NCBI RefSeq assembly: GCF_014838715.1 | Contig: NZ_CP061947.1 | Location: 5,012,001 to 5,076,000, forward strand | Source: Algoriphagus sp. Y33 | GTDB lineage: Bacteria > Bacteroidota > Bacteroidia > Cytophagales > Cyclobacteriaceae | Length of the DNA: 64,000 nt | Reading direction: 5' to 3' | Shown: positions 61,652 to 64,000 of the stretch, piece after piece | How positions within the stretch are numbered: position 1 is the first letter of the stretch | How the letters are laid out: every line of letters begins with the position of its first letter | Notes under the pieces: model-generated | The model's input: only the letters and a program-made list of their open reading frames with translations | The model's database searches: none | Told to the model about the DNA's origin: nothing | Position numbers and translations under genes: made by a program

Positions 61652-62725
61652 TTAGCTTTCTCTCACATGACTCTGGTTATGGTACAATCGGCGGAAATAC
61701 AATACAAAAATTGTGAATAACCCCCCGATGATACAGCCAAACACCATTCCTTTCACTAAGCGAATTTCGTTTCTTTCCAGTGGAAATCTAGGGAAATCTA
61801 TAATTTGGATCAGGGGAGAATTATTTCGGTGGTTGACTTTGGCAATTTCCAGATTTTTGACTACTTCTTCATAGACAGCACCCGTCGCCTGTACATCGAT
61901 TTGTCGCTTTTTCGTCTCTATAGTAGCGGAAGAAAGGAGGGGATTGACATTGGGAACACGATCTGTAGCCGAAGCAAACGCACCGATGCTTGCATCCAAA
62001 ATCTTACGAATACTATCAGCTTGAGATTGAAGAATATCTAAGTTTTCGCTGGTTTTTTTTGTCTTTGTCTCCCTGTAAAATTCATTGACATTTTCCACTA
62101 GGTTTTCATTGAACACTTTGGCGTAAGCCTCATCCTTCGAAGAGATAGTAACCTTGATTATCGTCAATTTTCTATCCGGTTTGGTTACCGAAAGTTGATA
62201 CTCGCGTACCAGTTTGGCTACTTCTTTCACTACGGAATCCTGAGAAACCGTAAAATTCTCTCTGGGAATAGAGAAATCCATTGCGGCTATATCTACTTTG
62301 GAAGCCCATCTTTTGTCAATCTTCTCAAATTGTATAAACCGGTCTATCAACAATTGATTTTCATCAAATGGACTTAGCAATGCCTCATCCAGCATGCGGT
62401 CAGAGCGGTAAAGTTCCATTATATTGTCTCCCTGAAAAAGTCCGCTTGTTCCACCCATGGATCCCAGATTTACACCCACCAATGAGGCTAAACCTGACAT
62501 TTGCCCCATGCCTCCCGAATCGCCGTCTTCCAATACAAAGGAAGTACTGGCAACAAATACAGGCTTCTTGAAAATAGAAACCAGTGCTCCTAACGCTATG
62601 CCCACTATCCCTGCCAGAATTAATATTTTCCACTGGGAGATAAAATAGGACATCCACCCTGACAAGTTTTGAGTGACTTCCCTAAACGTAAATTGACTAT
62701 CCGAAAAATGCTTAGATTTTGACAT
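61652..62725 (-). CDS. Chain-length determinant (Wzz/GumC-like) protein
   Basis: A 357-residue inner-membrane protein with Wzz domain: TM1 around 35-55 (ILILAGIVGIALGALVSIF), a periplasmic coiled-coil region and TM2 near the C-terminus (VFGCIIGGLFTIFVLYF) preceded by the Pro-rich IDFPRFPLERN segment. No cytoplasmic tyrosine-kinase domain follows, so it is a Wzz-type PCP without autokinase. It controls polymer length and links to the outer-membrane exporter. Its ATG overlaps the exporter stop (TAATG). Confidence 0.93.
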   Translation of the reverse strand: MSKSKHFSDSQFTFREVTQNLSGWMSYFISQWKILILAGIVGIALGALVSIFKKPVFVASTSFVLEDGDSGGMGQMSGLASLVGVNLGSMGGTSGLFQGDNIMELYRSDRMLDEALLSPFDENQLLIDRFIQFEKIDKRWASKVDIAAMDFSIPRENFTVSQDSVVKEVAKLVREYQLSVTKPDRKLTIIKVTISSKDEAYAKVFNENLVENVNEFYRETKTKKTSENLDILQSQADSIRKILDASIGAFASATDRVPNVNPLLSSATIETKKRQIDVQATGAVYEEVVKNLEIAKVNHRNNSPLIQIIDFPRFPLERNEIRLVKGMVFGCIIGGLFTIFVLYFRRLYHNQSHVRES

Positions 62726-64000
62726 TACCAGTTGATTTGAGAAATAACCAAACCCAGAGTGGCCAATCCAGTAGTGATTCCGACCACTTCACCTAAGCGT
62801 AGTGGTATTTTAGGTCCTTTCGTGGGTACAATGACTTCAGCCCCGGGCTCTACCTGCGGATAATTTCTGATTCCCAACAAGCCTTTGGTCCGCTTCACTG
62901 CCCCATTGGCATAGACCACGTAAGTTTGCTTTCTATTGGCACGACGCTCAAAACCACCTGCACCATTGATGTAATATTTCAGACTGCGTCCCGACTCATG
63001 CCGAAGGGTAGTAGGATAAACTAAGTCGCCTCTCATTCTTACCGTTTGAAATAATTTGGGAACTGAAAGAATATCACCTTCTTCCAATAGAAGGTCATTT
63101 TCTGAGCCCGGGGTTTTCAATATTTCATCGAGATTGATTGCCACTGCTTCGGTTTCTTTTAGTTTGACCGCAAACCCGGGCGTTTCCGAGGCAATTTGAT
63201 CCAAGGATTCTTTCTTCGCCTGTGCCAACTGGTTGTCTACAGGAGAGTTAGTTTGCTGATAATCATTCAACAAGCGCTGAAGCAGTTCTGTCTGTGCCTC
63301 AGAGTTGCTCGGATCTTCGGCAAGTTTCATACGCAGCCCTTCCAAATTCCGCTGCCGGCGCAGTTGCTCAGACTCGGTGTTGAAAAACTCGGTTCGTCTG
63401 ATTAGCGTTGCGCCTTTTGCATAGCCAAATTGATTAAGCCCTCCAGCCCGTTTGATCAAGTCGGAAATACGGTCAGCACTGCTCTCGATAGCAAATATCC
63501 CGGGTGAGTTCACCTGACCTTCAACAGCTACCAATCTCTGCATGGTGAAACTCGCTCTTTTTCTTACAATGACCTGATCAAAAGGTACCAAAGAAGGGGA
63601 GTTTGGGTGATACCCCAAGTCTGGATTCACCTGTGTGGGAATGATATCCGCCAAGGTTCCCAAGTCTGAATCCTCCAGCCGCCTTGCTATCTCTATATCC
63701 TGGGAATTTGCCGATTCCTGAAAACCTCCTGCCATCACAATCAAATCCTCTACCTTCATCTTTGCGGAATAAGGATAAACGCCGGGTCTTTTCACCTCTC
63801 CAAGTATCTGTACATATTCTTCGTTATTGATATCATATATGCTGGCGATCCTTACCACATCTTCGCGATAAAGTAAAATATCGGGACTTGTCCCATCCAA
63901 AATTCCCCGCAGATTTACCTGAATCATCTCCGTGCTCAGATCATCCTTAGTCCGAAGGATACTTGCCTGCGTAGTATAGGCATCTCCACGGAGCCCTTCT
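62725..64000 (-). CDS. SLBB-domain polysaccharide export protein (Wza-like), 5' end beyond window
   Basis: The frame is open to the window edge at 64000, so the N-terminus (signal peptide and Poly_export domain) is missing; 424 codons are present. Several SLBB repeats are visible (YVQILGEVKRPGVYPYSAKMKVEDLIVMAGGF, LVAVEGQVNSPGIFAIESSADRISDLIKRAGGL, VRMRGDLVYPTTLRHESGRSLKYYINGAGGF). A hydrophobic C-terminal helix (VVGITTGLATLGLVISQI) ends the protein. With its Wzz and Wzx neighbours it forms the outer-membrane exit for the exopolysaccharide. Large SLBB exporters with many repeats are common in Bacteroidota. Confidence 0.93.
   Translation of the reverse strand, partial: EGLRGDAYTTQASILRTKDDLSTEMIQVNLRGILDGTSPDILLYREDVVRIASIYDINNEEYVQILGEVKRPGVYPYSAKMKVEDLIVMAGGFQESANSQDIEIARRLEDSDLGTLADIIPTQVNPDLGYHPNSPSLVPFDQVIVRKRASFTMQRLVAVEGQVNSPGIFAIESSADRISDLIKRAGGLNQFGYAKGATLIRRTEFFNTESEQLRRQRNLEGLRMKLAEDPSNSEAQTELLQRLLNDYQQTNSPVDNQLAQAKKESLDQIASETPGFAVKLKETEAVAINLDEILKTPGSENDLLLEEGDILSVPKLFQTVRMRGDLVYPTTLRHESGRSLKYYINGAGGFERRANRKQTYVVYANGAVKRTKGLLGIRNYPQVEPGAEVIVPTKGPKIPLRLGEVVGITTGLATLGLVISQINW

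Noticed and set aside
47397..64000. Insertion sequence or transposase between the polysaccharide blocks
   Set aside because: No transposase-like frame or terminal inverted repeats with flanking duplications were seen in 53.9-58.5 kb.

Overview
The window looks like chromosome of a Bacteroidota bacterium, most likely order Cytophagales and close to Algoriphagus/Cyclobacteriaceae. This is an inference from several signs: promoters of the TAnnTTTG type instead of sigma70 -10 boxes, start codons without Shine-Dalgarno sequences, type IX secretion/gliding proteins (a CHU_C-type C-terminal domain protein and a PorP/SprF protein), a DUF4270 lipoprotein, a bacterial geranylgeranylglyceryl phosphate synthase, long type-2 IleS, LytS/LytTR systems, many short SPII lipoproteins and moderate G+C. 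No rRNA, tRNA, CRISPR array, complete insertion sequence or prophage was seen.

Layout. 1-4 kb (minus): glmS (3' end outside the window), a DUF4270 lipoprotein and a short GT5-like glycogen synthase domain protein. 4-7 kb (plus): panC, panD, a UPF0104-type membrane protein and a YugP-like zinc peptidase, closed by a strong terminator. 7-11.4 kb: acyl-CoA dehydrogenase and AraC regulator (plus), then a minus-strand operon of a holin-like protein, a small membrane protein and GGGP synthase, and a Cys-cluster protein. 11.5-19 kb (plus): LOG-family hydrolase, lytic transglycosylase, uvrA, and a LytS kinase with two LytTR regulators. 19-30 kb (minus): small protein, PIN-PhoH ATPase, SNF2 helicase, lspA, ileS and a Fic AMP-transferase with elaborate operators. 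30-47 kb: GH43 lipoprotein, small lipoproteins, MscS channel, the type IX pair, lysA, an RprXY-like two-component pair, dipeptide epimerase, M14 carboxypeptidase, SIMPL protein, a nonsense-interrupted secreted protein, rlmF and osmC. 47-64 kb (minus): exopolysaccharide genes in two blocks (SLBB exporter, Wzz, Wzx flippase, GT2, methyltransferase; then 2OG oxygenase, Wzy-like polymerase/ligase, three GT4s, an acyltransferase and an unannotated 47-codon ORF). Between the blocks lies an AT-rich accessory stretch (54-58.3 kb) with two secreted proteins of unknown role, one of them frameshifted at its start, a 1-kb gene-poor gap and a HEIGH-type metalloprotease lipoprotein.

How the genes work together. 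The first 30 kb is mostly housekeeping: amino-sugar supply, beta-alanine/pantothenate synthesis, lipid and peptidoglycan turnover, DNA repair, translation and lipoprotein maturation. Lys and D-Glu/L-Ala dipeptide enzymes (lysA, epimerase) fit murein synthesis and recycling. The last 17 kb builds and exports a surface polysaccharide by a Wzx/Wzy/Wzz route. The most unusual signals are the paired 33-bp palindromes over the fic promoter, homopolymer-linked frameshifts at the starts of two secreted-protein genes, a single-codon nonsense break at 45 kb, and the small coupled ORF inside the polysaccharide operon.
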